A DNA stretch of 64,000 nt from NCBI GenBank assembly GCA_963678705.1, contig OY783206.1:20347807-20411806 (forward strand), in the 5' to 3' direction. Positions 11,355 through 21,607 of the stretch are shown here, piece by piece. Position numbers and translations under genes: made by a program. The notes under the pieces were generated by a model that saw nothing but the letters and a program-made list of their open reading frames with translations, was not told the DNA's origin and did not search any database. Origin of the DNA: Panorpa germanica. Its lineage: Eukaryota > Arthropoda > Insecta > Mecoptera > Panorpidae. Each line of letters begins with the position of its first letter. The stretch's first letter is position 1.

Positions 11355-11568
11355 CGCATTTACATAGCGAATATTATTATTCCATTTTTAGCGTTTGAAT
11401 TTTCAAACCGAAATTACCGTCTGTGTATTTTGCACAGAAGTCTTTTACGTATTGTACGTAATAGAGTACCATTCATATTATTTGCATCAGCAATAATACA
11501 CTATTATAATTAGTTTTAAATTTTATATTTAAAATATCATTAGAGATTATTTTAAAGTCACATCCACG
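11355..11568 (+). other. BEL leader immediately before the ORF, resembling an arm segment
   Basis: 11355-11475 aligns in direct orientation with 7631-7745 of the left arm: both contain CGCATT, AGCGAATAT, ATTATTCCATTTT, TGTGTATTTTGCACAGAA and a TACGT...ACGTAATA palindrome. Similarity is clear but lower than between the two arms. The following about 90 bp leads to the ATG at 11569 and has no other feature. Confidence 0.55.
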
Positions 11569-14460
11569 ATGTCTTTAAAAACCTTAATTACAAAAATACA
11601 TAATATTAAATCATCATTAAATCGATGCAGTAAAGCCATCGAAAATGTTGATATAAAAGATCCATCCACCTACGATGTGGAAAACATAAAGTTTCTTCAT
11701 AAACAATGGGAACCACTAATGGCTTCGATTAATAAAGTTCATGAACAAATGCATGAACAAACTGAGGATCAAGCTGAAATAGACCGCATTGATGAAGAAA
11801 ATAATGATTTTGTTATGCAATACATTAAAATAGGCACCAAAATCAATAAAATTATCTCAGTGTCTAAAGTAATTGAAGCATCAAGCGCTTCAATTTCTAA
11901 AGCTGCCACTTCCAGCACACTTACAGCGCAAGTCAAACGCACAAGTCAAGATATGTTATCAACTGCTTTAGTCAACATACCTGACAAAAATGGTAAAATA
12001 ATTACTGCACGCGCGCTTCTGGATAACGGTAGTACATCAAGTTTTATTACCAAGAGTTTAGTACAAAAATTAAACATTTATACTACAAATTCGGATGTAG
12101 TTACTACCGGAATTGATAACTCCGAAGCTAAAACTCATAAACAAGCAAAAATCACTTTGCATTCATCTACTAACAATTACAAAACGTTTGTAAATTGTCT
12201 GCTCATAGACACAATAACCGACAAAATCCCACACATCAAATTGGATATTGTCAATCTATCAATACCGCATACAATAAAACTAGCAGATCCTAGTTTTAAC
12301 GAACCACAATCTGTGGATTTATTGTTAGGAGCTGATATTTTTTGGAAATTATTACGCGTAGGCAAATCAACACTATCCAATGATCGATTGCAGTTGCAAA
12401 ACACTTCACTGGGTTGGATAGTAACTAAGTACAAATCTGCTACCAACAACAATCATGTGCATCATTATCACACATCCTTGCAAACTCAAATTCCCAAGCT
12501 TTGTGAAAGCGAGTATGTTAAAGAATGTGGCACTTTAATTATTAAAGAACAAACTCAATTTCCCAAGGTTTGTGAAAGCGAGTCTGTTAAAAAATGTAGA
12601 ACTTTAACTTCAGAGGAACAAGCATGCCATGATCATTGTAGCAAAACTACTACTCGCGATTCAGATCGTAGATTCGCAATTACATTACCATTAAAATTGC
12701 CCACATCAGCCCTAGGGGATACCAAAACCACAGCTACCAAACAATTGCTTTCATTTGAAAGAAAATTTGATAGAAACACACAACATAAATCTATGTATTC
12801 TACATTCATTAATGAATATATACGATTAGGTCACATGACCACTAACATTATTCAAAATTCATCCGAACCTACACATATTTTACCGCATCACGGTATAGGA
12901 GATTCCAAATCAGCAATTACTAAACCCTTTCCTTTACCACAAAGAAAGCGTGTTACTAGTAAACATCATAAATCATTCCTACTGTCAAACTACTCCATAG
13001 CCAAGCCAAATTTTATATTTGACAAATTTTCAAATTTTAAATCGATCAATAGCATCACCACATACTATTTACGTTTCATTCAAAATTCTAGAAACAAGAC
13101 AAACGGCATTTCTACGGTCAAGGAATTGCATAATTCAATTCATTTACTTATGAAATTAACCAAAGCAAATGTTTTATCATTAATAGCTAGAACCTTGGAT
13201 CCACTCACATTACAATTGCCTTGTGACATACCATGCAAATTAATGATACAACAGCTATGGTTAATTAACTTACATACAAGGTCTAAATTAGTATTTTTAA
13301 ATTCACATCCATATGCCACAAACACCACCCTTAATGATTCATATGTTGATAAGCTTCTGACTGGATCAAATGATCTATCAGAATTCAAGTTACGCTGTAT
13401 TAAAACAATAGAAACATTAAGTAGTGCAGGATCTTATTTACGAAAATGGATGTCGAATGATCCCATTATTTTATTTGATTTAGACAACAATATTCAAGAC
13501 CAACTCTTTTATATAGATCACGCAGACTTAGAGCATTTCGAAATTTTAGATGTCAAATGGTGCTCAAAAACAGACTGTTTCAAATACAATATCGCCCATT
13601 TTGATCCACCTATAAAATTACCCAATAAAAATGTTCTATTTTTCATTGCCAAAATCTTTGATCCACATGGATTATTATCACCCTGCGTCAAACCGTTTAT
13701 GCTATTGAGACAACAAGTAAGGCTAACAAATCTACACTGGAATGTTGAAATTCCAGAATTTTCAGTAAAAACATGGACTCCTTTAATAAAGCAATTACCG
13801 ACCTTAAACAATGCATCCATACCACAAAAATCATTAATCAAGAATTCCAAAACATTTGAAATTCATGGTTTTTGTGATGTGTTAAAAAATGCATATGGTT
13901 CTTGTATTTATTTTAAATCTATTAACTGCAATATCATAATTGACAAACTCTTCTATATCGACCCAGGAGGTATAGAATATTTCAAAATTTTAATCGTTAA
14001 ATGGCCCTCTAAACCTGACTGTTTTAAATACAGTATTTTACATTTTTATCCACTTGCCAAACTAACGAACTTAAATTATCATAACAACTTCAAAGACACT
14101 TGTACACTGCAAACTCAAATTGAGGCAATCCTCAATTTCCATCCCTTTTTTCCCACTTCCAATAATCCCAATGACCTAATTCCCTTCACACCTGGACACC
14201 TCTTATTAGGACGGCAGATCACAAGAATCGCTCCTGAAGAGGACGCTCCAACTAAATTAAGCCGAACGCAGCGATACTCACAATTTCAAGACTTTGCTCA
14301 AAGTTGTTGGAAACAATGGTCAAGCAAATACTTAGGACGCTGTAATCAGCTCGTGAAGTGGAAAATGTCAAAGGATGCTGTACTGCAGCAAGGAGCTTTG
14401 GTCTTAATCAAGAAGCCAAATCTTCCTCCATCGCAATGGATGTTGGATAGCCCAGTGTAA
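11569..14460 (+). CDS. BEL/Pao Gag-protease fused to polyprotein remnants
   Basis: 963 codons, uninterrupted. Residues 1-120 are a short helical, charged Gag-like start. An A17-type aspartic protease follows with LLDNGSTSSFI (Asp152) and later LLLGADIFW and LGWIVT. Around residues 365-425 comes the pre-RT segment (RRFAITLPLK, LGDTKTTATKQLL, YIRLGHM, ILPHHGI). The RT palm is then missing: instead of YVDD there is YVDK (592-595), followed by RT-connection and RNase H-like pieces (AKIFDPHGLLSP, HGFCDVLKNAYG). The integrase core is absent. The C terminus (about 875-961) is the BEL-type end (TPGHLLLGR, LVLIKKPNLPPSQW). Two duplications are visible: a 69-bp tandem at about 12484-12621 and a 43-codon repeat (13498-13626, 13942-14070). 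The ORF is therefore chimaeric, and only Gag and protease could function. Confidence 0.85.
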   Translation: MSLKTLITKIHNIKSSLNRCSKAIENVDIKDPSTYDVENIKFLHKQWEPLMASINKVHEQMHEQTEDQAEIDRIDEENNDFVMQYIKIGTKINKIISVSKVIEASSASISKAATSSTLTAQVKRTSQDMLSTALVNIPDKNGKIITARALLDNGSTSSFITKSLVQKLNIYTTNSDVVTTGIDNSEAKTHKQAKITLHSSTNNYKTFVNCLLIDTITDKIPHIKLDIVNLSIPHTIKLADPSFNEPQSVDLLLGADIFWKLLRVGKSTLSNDRLQLQNTSLGWIVTKYKSATNNNHVHHYHTSLQTQIPKLCESEYVKECGTLIIKEQTQFPKVCESESVKKCRTLTSEEQACHDHCSKTTTRDSDRRFAITLPLKLPTSALGDTKTTATKQLLSFERKFDRNTQHKSMYSTFINEYIRLGHMTTNIIQNSSEPTHILPHHGIGDSKSAITKPFPLPQRKRVTSKHHKSFLLSNYSIAKPNFIFDKFSNFKSINSITTYYLRFIQNSRNKTNGISTVKELHNSIHLLMKLTKANVLSLIARTLDPLTLQLPCDIPCKLMIQQLWLINLHTRSKLVFLNSHPYATNTTLNDSYVDKLLTGSNDLSEFKLRCIKTIETLSSAGSYLRKWMSNDPIILFDLDNNIQDQLFYIDHADLEHFEILDVKWCSKTDCFKYNIAHFDPPIKLPNKNVLFFIAKIFDPHGLLSPCVKPFMLLRQQVRLTNLHWNVEIPEFSVKTWTPLIKQLPTLNNASIPQKSLIKNSKTFEIHGFCDVLKNAYGSCIYFKSINCNIIIDKLFYIDPGGIEYFKILIVKWPSKPDCFKYSILHFYPLAKLTNLNYHNNFKDTCTLQTQIEAILNFHPFFPTSNNPNDLIPFTPGHLLLGRQITRIAPEEDAPTKLSRTQRYSQFQDFAQSCWKQWSSKYLGRCNQLVKWKMSKDAVLQQGALVLIKKPNLPPSQWMLDSPV

Positions 14461-14614
14461 TTAAGTGCTAATGAAGTTTCAGCGACTCGAGCAGCCACTA
14501 TCAAGACAGCTAAGGAAAAAACCAGCGTCTAGTGCAATATCTCGTTCCGCTACTTATTACAGAACATCAGTTGAAAATCAAGATGAATCTTACAATTTTC
14601 AACGCGCGGGAGTA
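14461..14614 (+). other. BEL 3' end and polypurine tract
   Basis: After the stop, another frame continues for about 30 codons with typical BEL C-terminal text (ATIKTAKEK), so the ORF end is probably eroded. The G/A-rich GCGCGGGAGTA next to the 3' LTR is the likely plus-strand primer, though short and impure. Confidence 0.5.
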
Positions 14615-15336
14615 TGGTTAAGAACGCATACACAACCTATATTTGTATATAGATATTTCACGTTCTTTAATGTATTTCATTAGAATATAATTTTGTATAT
14701 TTTTAGTTCTTAAGTTTTGTAATAATTATTTGTTTAATCAAACATTTTATCTTGCTTTGTTATTGAATAAATTAACAAAGCTATTGTCATTGTTACTATG
14801 GCATTGTATTCTATTTTACAAACCAGTTTCAAGGGCACACAGCTGGCCTGCCAAATGCATTTTGTAACCATGTACTGTTTAAAACACTATTAAAATAATC
14901 ATTATTAACTCAAACGTCGTACAATAAACACCAAATTATTAGCTATCAATTAGAACAGTAAACATCTAAAATATCAGCTCCAACTTTCAACAGTTTGATA
15001 AATTATAAGAAGATTTTAATAGTGAATTGTATCACAGTATCATTGATATATACAGTTATTCATTTAATTTTCAATTATTGTAATTCGTCAAGTGTATTCG
15101 TATAATAAATGTTTTATGTAAAATACTAGTGTTTTGCTGCTATTTGATTTAAAGCAAGAAATAAAAAATTGTTATTAATTATTTAATAACAAAAAGGTCC
15201 TTCGAGAAACTTTGGCGCAATCCATCGCTATCAAAGGAGTTAGAAGCAATCCATCAATCTGAGAAATTGGATACCGTCAACATCGCAAATAAGCCAATCT
15301 CAAGCTTATATAGATAAATAGGTCCAAACTCAACCA
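14615..15336 (+). repeat. 3' LTR of the BEL/Pao element
   Basis: 722 bp, same ends as the 5' LTR, followed by the CTTAT target duplication at 15337-15341. Only A14989 differs from the 5' copy in my reading. Confidence 0.93.
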
Positions 15337-15404
15337 CTTATTGTAGAAAGATAATTAAATGGACCACAAAACCTGCAATATTCCAATAATACAAGATATT
15401 GTAA

Positions 15405-15644
15405 TTGAAATGCTACCAAAATCATCACCAGATTGCAGATATTTTTGCAGTCAAACAATACGTTGATTTTTCCATTTGTGTATGTGGAGTTCATAGCAGT
15501 GATTTAAAAGAAAAGTTAATAAACGTTGCCATAGATTCAGGAACACTACCACCATCAGTGCAAGATTCCGTTAAACTTGCTGCTACACGAAAACCAAAAA
15601 TAATATGCAGACATCCAAGACTCGTCGATAGACTCTTAAGTTAA
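15405..15644 (+). other. Short ORF of unknown origin beside the BEL insertion
   Basis: 79 codons with balanced composition (for example DSGTLPPSVQDSV and PKIICRHPRLVDRLLS). There is no domain I recognise and no clear splice sites. It may be a remnant of a transposon or gene that the BEL element interrupted, because sequence from about 5930-6111 continues here once the insertion and one target copy are removed. It could also be chance. Confidence 0.25.
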
Positions 15645-15684
15645 ATAAGATGAGTAACCCACGATTGCCGTTTATATACGAGTA

Positions 15685-17516
15685 TATAGTCAAAGTTACG
15701 ATGGATCGGCGATGAATCATACTTTTAAAAGTTCAGCTGCGTAAAGCTACGACACATTAAAAAAGCATTGTCTCACTCTTTTTACTATAATATATATGGG
15801 AGTGAAAAGGATAAAAAACACCAGTTGTCTGTTATGTTATCTGAATGATGTATAAACGTATGTCTGTGTTTATTTTGTAAACAAATTTAAATTTGTCAAA
15901 TTTATTTATTGTAATAGAACGAACTGTCAAATTTATTATCAAATATTATAATATTTTAAGCACATGAGATGTGGAAATGCTTAGATCTTTGAAAAGAAAA
16001 GCATTGCGATATTTTGAAAATGAAGGACCAACATTATTGCTGTTGACATTTATAATATTTGTAAAGTTTAACATAAATATTGGATTATTATTCAAATATT
16101 ACTAAAAGCCGCAATAGAGCTACAATTCCGGATTGGCTTGAACCCCAATTAGTCTGGATAATTGGAGTCCTACAGCACATTCTCTGTACGTGTAGAGGAC
16201 AACAGAAGCATGTAGTATAGGAGAAAAATCAGTGGGAGTGTCAAAAAGCGTGTAGTTGATGCTGGTTTTGGAGTACCCATTTCACCACAGAAAACACGTA
16301 ATCGTGTCAAAGCTCAGTCGGAAGATGAAGATGAATTTGTTAAAGATGCCGTAATAAGCGATTAATTTATGAGAAGAATTTTCAATGTAAGAATATATTT
16401 AGATGTATGCACTTAAAAAATATTCTGAAATATTAATTATTTGCAAACTAATTTCAGTGGAGAATGCGTCACTAATATTTTCAACAAAGTGTCAGATATT
16501 GGATTACCATGATATCAATGCAGAATTGTCCAAGAAATTGCTTAAAGAACAACTTATTCCCAATTTACAAGAGTCATTCTTAATGATCATGGATAACGCA
16601 ACATGCATTCCAAATAATATTGGAAACCGAACTTTCGTTTCTTGCTAAAGAAAACCGTTTATAAAAAGTAAATGAAATTCACCGCATCACAAATAAACAT
16701 GGTCACAAAGTATGCGTCTTTCACCTTATCACTGCAATTTCAATGCTATTGACTTAGTACAGGCCAACTGTAAAGAATTTTATATCAAAAACATTGACAC
16801 TGATAAACTGAAAAATGAAAATGTTTTGTACATGTGGCAAGAATCGTTAAACGGTGTGGATGCGGCATATTGTACAAATTGCATAAAGACTGTGGAAAAC
16901 AAGATGTTGCAATGCTGAGATATTAAAAAGAAGCATGACCGAAGATATTTTTCTTGTACAGATAGCCACCTCCCACATGTGAACTACACCGCTGCTTCCT
17001 AAGTTTTATTATTATAAATGCATAATCAATTTAATTGTGATAACAATCTAACAAGGAACTAAATATGAAGACACAGCAGTCTTACGTCAAGCATAATTGC
17101 TTTGAGCTATTGTGCCATCATTAATAATTGTGCATATTATATTATAAACAATTATATAAAAAAAACACAAATAAAGAATTAACTTTTACTCAATTATATG
17201 TTATTTACAAAAATAATAAAAAAGATATGCATTACAAATATTTCAATATGTATAAATATTAATTAATAAATAAGAAGTACATGACAACTAAATCATTAAT
17301 AAGTTAATTTAATAAAAAAAAGTTAATTTCAATATAAATAATTTCTAAACATATTCGTACATATAGTTTTTTAAAACTATTTCACAATAGCTCTCATAGA
17401 TGACGCTGTTATAAAATATATTTTGCTGTATAATAAGAGAAATACGTTCATCAAATCTTAGGCCAGGCATTCCTAGCCATACTTCGCCGATCTATCGTAA
17501 CTTTACGCCGACTATA
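15685..17516 (+). mobile_element. Decayed Tc1/mariner-IS630-like DNA transposon
   Basis: Inverted ends: the left end (TATAGTCAAAGTTACGATGG, then ATCGGCG) is mirrored at 17480-17516 with small indels. It encloses remnants of a DDE transposase (16190-16918). TA dinucleotides abut both ends. The termini match those of the small MITEs at 20672, 24599 and 31548-32234 (GATAGATCGGCGGCGACTTA type), so this is a plausible relative of their autonomous parent. Confidence 0.6.
16190..16918 (+). pseudogene. DDE transposase remnant (IS630/Tc1-like)
   Basis: Fragments in more than one frame. About 16245-16360 gives VVDAGFGVPISPQKTR followed by an acidic stretch. 16500-16640 gives DYHDINAELS, KEQLIPNL and MIMDNA, the region around the second catalytic Asp. 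16712-16918 gives MRLSPYHCNFNAID, corresponding to the PPYHxxxNPIE motif with the last acid changed to Asp, then a helical C-terminal part. The order and spacing fit a DDE_3-type transposase. Frameshifts and missing pieces make it inactive. Confidence 0.6.
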
Positions 17517-19055
17517 CTATATATTGCTGTATATTTTCTTTGATAAATAAATATAATTTATAAACCATCTATCTTTTTTAAATTGAACTAACTAAAATTA
17601 TTCTTCTGTTTTTATAATTAAATAGTGCTTAGTGTCCTGCATACGTACGAGGTGCAAGCTGTAATCCCCTGCAACTCTCAATGGAATTCCCCTCACCAAC
17701 AAAATACTAGGGAGTGAACTTTGTTCTAAGTTATGCATCTCATATTCCAAGTTCTCATATTTATGTGTAATTTGTGGTTCGTGGTCATCTAAAAATATTT
17801 GAAGATACCTTACTAATTAACTGGACCAAAGATAAGTACAATTAATGAAAGAAGCGCTTCCAGATTAAATGGAGCCATCAATACACCATTTAGAAGCAGT
17901 GACAGTCATTTTCATAAATCGAAGGACACATTTTATTAATAGAATAAAAATATGCTACGTTTTAAATTGAAGCAAGCATTCGATTAAATGCGAAGTTGAA
18001 TATTCGTGTTTGTATTTAACGCCTGAACGTATACTACAATTATAACTTAAATACCAGCACCATCTGTTAAACAAATACATAACTATAAAATATAATATAA
18101 TAAAATATTTTTAATTTTGATATAGTGCAACTTGTGCAACTCGGCTTGACCCGATTGAGGAATAACTCCCTCGCGGTTTTCTCGGTTTATATGCAGTACT
18201 TGACCGAGACGAATGTGTTAAGATAATATTATTTAGATATTAAATTCATTCTATAAATATATTTTGAAAATAATATCATAAAATGAATGTGAGAAGTAAA
18301 ATTTTGATTTGCTTGTTACTAATGCGCGCTAAAAGGTGTTTAAAAAGATGTATTAAATACTGGATTCACCATTTACAGCTTTAAGACCTATAAAATGATT
18401 TAATTTTGATAAAATATCAAGACATACTGCATACTGCTTTCAAAGAGATGCGCCGACATACAGCATACTGCTTTTGCGGAATTAACTCCTCAGTGCGTGT
18501 GTCCACATTCAACGATATGCTCTGCAACGCATATTTGAGGTTCTGATGGTCAACTTTATCAATATACAGTACAGTTTTACATAAATTCAGTTATGGTTCA
18601 CAACCCAAATCTCGGCGTGTGATACCGTTGCTACTAAAGACAAAGTCCTTTATCTTAATCAGTTATTCTTAACTGTGTGGAGTTTCTTTCGAGAAGGAAA
18701 TAGCGGAGGAGGGAAGGAGGATGTAATGATGGAGGCGTAATGGTCCTTGTAATGGTCTATCTCCCCCCTTTTCGTTTCCCACCGTAGCTTCTTCCATTAT
18801 TTGAAACTACACTAACTATTTTCAACAAACCAAAGCGCTTGCTACTAAGAAACGAAAACGTTACTCGTCTTGAAGCAAGAGAAATTGCTCCAACATTTAG
18901 TGGCACTAAAATGGAATCAAGGATACTTTAACTGATCGCTAGAGATTTGCTTTATTGGAGAATAATTGACCTTGGAAATTTAATGTTCCAATTGCTCTTA
19001 CTGTCTTAATTTTGTTGATAAATTTGTATATTTTTATATTATGCCATCTTGAAAA
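17517..19055. other. AT-rich non-coding DNA
   Basis: No gene seen. A GC-richer patch at about 18600-18790 (including a run of C at 18763) has no open frame worth reporting. No clear terminal repeats. Confidence 0.4.
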
Positions 19056-19059
19056 TTTA

Positions 19060-19830
19060 AATATACTAGAGTTTACCTCCGTCTCATGCGACGACTGTCT
19101 TTTATATATGAATTGAATTACACTTCAATTTCAATTTTAATTCCATTTTTAAATTGAAATATTTAACTCGTTCCATATTTGTTTTACATATAACAAAAAT
19201 AATTTTTCATATAAACTGACTAATTTTTTTTTTCAATTTGCCCATTGTATGACCTTTTTTTTAAAATTTGAGATTTTTTTTTCGATTTGTAAATAAGAAC
19301 CAAAGTTAACCCATATATAAAATTTCAACTTTCTAGCCCAATTTTGACGCTCGACAAAAATAGCCCCCGTGTCCTCAAATAAAATTTTTGAATTTTTTTT
19401 TTTATAACATAGCAAAATTTCATATTTATTTCATAGTTATTTCATTATTATGTAAATCAAAATGTGAGTTTTCTCCAAAGTTTCTTACTGTGTTCCCTAA
19501 TTTTCTCAACGCCCCCTTTTCCAATTTCTTATTTTTAAAAATGTTAGCATTGAACACCGTAATAGACATGCCAAATTTCAACTTTCTATCTTTTATGAAT
19601 TAAAAGTTATAGAGCAAAAAGAAAAAAAATATATTTTGCTTTGATTTGAAAATTACGGGTTTCCAGGAAATTCAGGGAGAAATCCGAGAAAGCAATTGAA
19701 CGAATAGACAATTTTCAAGAAAATGCTAAGAACCGTTTTCAAGCCACCATACGAATCGCGTAAACATATAATTAAATAAATATACACCTGGAACATTATA
19801 ATATAGGAGGATATATTGATGTCCTTTATA
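19060..19830 (-). repeat. Unclassified dispersed repeat, inverted copy
   Basis: Reverse-complement relative of 27840-28310. Shared strings include GAAAGTTGAAATTTTG, GGTAAACTCTAGTA at the outer end and GGAAACCCGTAATTTT-type sequence at the other. Related shorter pieces occur at 26090-26240 and 26850-26960. AT-rich and non-coding; class unknown. Confidence 0.5.
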
Positions 19831-20060
19831 CGTAGAAAAAGTTTCAATACTTCTTGCGGTACAAAATTTTAAGATTTTGACTGTTAAAATTAGCATTTTT
19901 AACATACGGTTCCTACACCGAGACCGACGGATGTTTTGTGATACAGCAATGGTAATTTCCTTTCGATTGTTTTGAAAAATTTAGCATCGTTCAGTGAGAA
20001 TATGACAAATATTTTCGTGTAAAGAAAATTACATCTAGCCGTTCGTTCTTTTATGTGTTG
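19831..20060 (+). repeat. Dispersed repeat with CTTGCGGTAC end (copy 1)
   Basis: Starts CGTAGAAAAAGTTTCAATAC, continues through CTTGCGGTAC, a TTTTTAACATACG block, ACCGACGGATGTTTTGTGA and AATATGACAAATATT. The same order is found at 39960-40160 (+), 39235-39328 (-), 61895-62562 (-, interrupted), and partly at 55632-55690 and 58196-58482. Non-coding; class unknown. Confidence 0.65.
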
Positions 20061-20671
20061 AAAGTAATCTATTTTTCAATTAGATCAATAATTTTGTATT
20101 ACTATTGTATACAAAAATTAATGCATATGGACCTGCAGCTTTCTGAGTCAATTCCTTGAATAAGTGATACTGTTGCAACAGCAAAGAATTTTTTTTTATT
20201 GAAATTTTGTAACTTTTCTATCATTAGGCAAGGTTAAAAGTAGTCAAATTAAGGTTCGTCCCATATAGACTCGTTTTTCCATTTTTTCTACCCACTCCCC
20301 TTGTTCCTATTTTACCAATGGAATACATGATTAATATAAAGACTTTCAGAGGCAAAAGAGCTTGAAATTGAATCGTCCAGTTAACTGATCCTCCCTCTCT
20401 CTCGCCCCCATTTACTCGACACCCTTACTTCTGTCCTTCTCGCACTCCCTTTTCATCCTACAGTTTTTTGTTACCCAATTCAGCTACTACCCTAAAAACA
20501 GATATTGTTCATCGGTAGAGAGAAAAAGTGTTTAAATTTCGTTGTGGTAAATTTGTCGATAAAATTATTTCATCGCTTACATTTTTTGTGGCGTTTGCTT
20601 TAGTTAAACTTATTATCTACATTCATTCTATAATAATATACCCGTAGTACGAGATCACTCTGCATGATTAC
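20061..20671. other. Non-coding DNA with a pyrimidine-rich patch
   Basis: A C/T-rich segment lies at 20385-20470. No exon with matching phase was found. Confidence 0.35.
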
Positions 20672-21384
20672 TATACTCCAAATTGCGATAGGGCGCGACT
20701 TATAGTTAAAAGAGGTTAAAAGAGCGGTATAAATCTATAATACGATAATGAATTTTATCTTAGGCCCTCCGCACACGAGCCGACTGGTTGCAAACCTTAG
20801 CTCCGAATCTACCCGAAGCGAATGTGATTACAACTGTGTTGTTAGTGAGAGATTGAACGTGTATGCGAATGAGATAAAACACGAGGAAAGGCACACGAAT
20901 CGACTGATTGCAAACTAAACCCGAAACAAAGTTTTCAATGAAAACAAGCACGAGCCATGTCGAGCCGTGTATCGTGCCTTTATAGAATTTTTAACAATAG
21001 CAAAACAGGGGATTCTATTAGTATGTATGTATTTAAATACTTTTCAATAGTATTGGTAAATATCTCTGTTTGATGATATCATCTTCAAAATCATGAAATC
21101 AACAATGCTCTGCGACCGAGAAATATAGTCGCTGAATATATGATCAAAACCAGTTTGAAATCAGTTTAGTTTCTTTCAGTCTTTCACTAACATCACATTC
21201 GGTTCGGGCAGATTCGTTGCTAAGGTTTGCAACCAGTCGCGTCGTGTGCGGAGGGCCTTATTCGTTTCTATATACATTATAGAAAAATAAGTTAGTCAGT
21301 GCTTTTTAGTTATATCGGCAGTTTATACCCCACAACTTGTTTTAAGTATGAGTCAGCGTCCATCTCTCGTAATTTGAACTATAC
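20672..21384 (+). repeat. MITE of the 15685-element family, split by another MITE
   Basis: Left end 20672-20762 and right end 21258-21384 form one element whose termini mirror each other (CCAAATTGCGATAGG... versus ...CTCTCGTAATTTGAACT). The middle matches the intact copy at 24599-24810 in the opposite orientation (for example AGTTTATACCCCACAACTTG). It is interrupted by the Harbinger-like MITE at 20763-21257. Confidence 0.7.
20763..21257 (+). repeat. Harbinger-like MITE with TTA target duplication
   Basis: 495 bp with long inverted ends starting GGCCCTCCGCACACGA and ending TCGTGTGCGGAGGGCC (one or two mismatches); the similarity extends about 65 bp inward. The 3-bp target duplication TTA is at 20760-20762 and 21258-21260. 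A 3-bp TTA/TAA duplication with GGCC-type ends is typical of PIF/Harbinger. A truncated relative is at 30041-30395. Confidence 0.78.
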
Positions 21385-21607
21385 GTCCATTTTTTAAATC
21401 AAAATATAATTATATTAATATAGAAAATTATTTATAGAGAAATATGATTCTGCAGGCTTGGCTATTAAAATATGGCCGCAAGTACTTTTCATTAAAATAT
21501 AACTTCGTCTTTGTTTGAAAGATTCTTAGATGATTGTGCTAACTCTCTCTCGCTCTTATCCATCTTTGTAACACTTAGCAACCTCTATTTGCCATCTCTT
21601 ATATAAA

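Larger units (their letters stand above)
6117..15336 (+). mobile_element. BEL/Pao LTR retrotransposon, recent, catalytically incomplete
   Basis: Two 722-bp direct repeats (6117-6838 and 14615-15336) begin TGGTTAAG and end CTCAACCA, giving the expected TG...CA ends. I see one difference, T6491 versus A14989. A 5-bp target duplication CTTAT flanks the element (6112-6116 and 15337-15341). A tRNA-Tyr primer site lies 2 bp inside the 5' LTR. The 963-codon ORF carries a BEL-type aspartic protease and a BEL C-terminal region, which fixes the family. The element lacks recognisable RT palm and integrase DDE motifs, so it probably moves only with proteins supplied by an intact relative. The leader is enlarged by a nested inverted-repeat structure (7442-11354). 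Near-identical LTRs imply recent insertion. Confidence 0.93.

Noticed and set aside
12177..13850. Minus-strand ORFs of 82-110 codons under the BEL ORF
   Set aside because: Shadows of the plus-strand retrotransposon ORF, which carries the recognisable motifs.
20960..21100. Possible regulatory palindrome CGAGCCATGTCGAGCC
   Set aside because: It is an internal part of the Harbinger-like MITE and recurs in its truncated copy; no separate function is implied.
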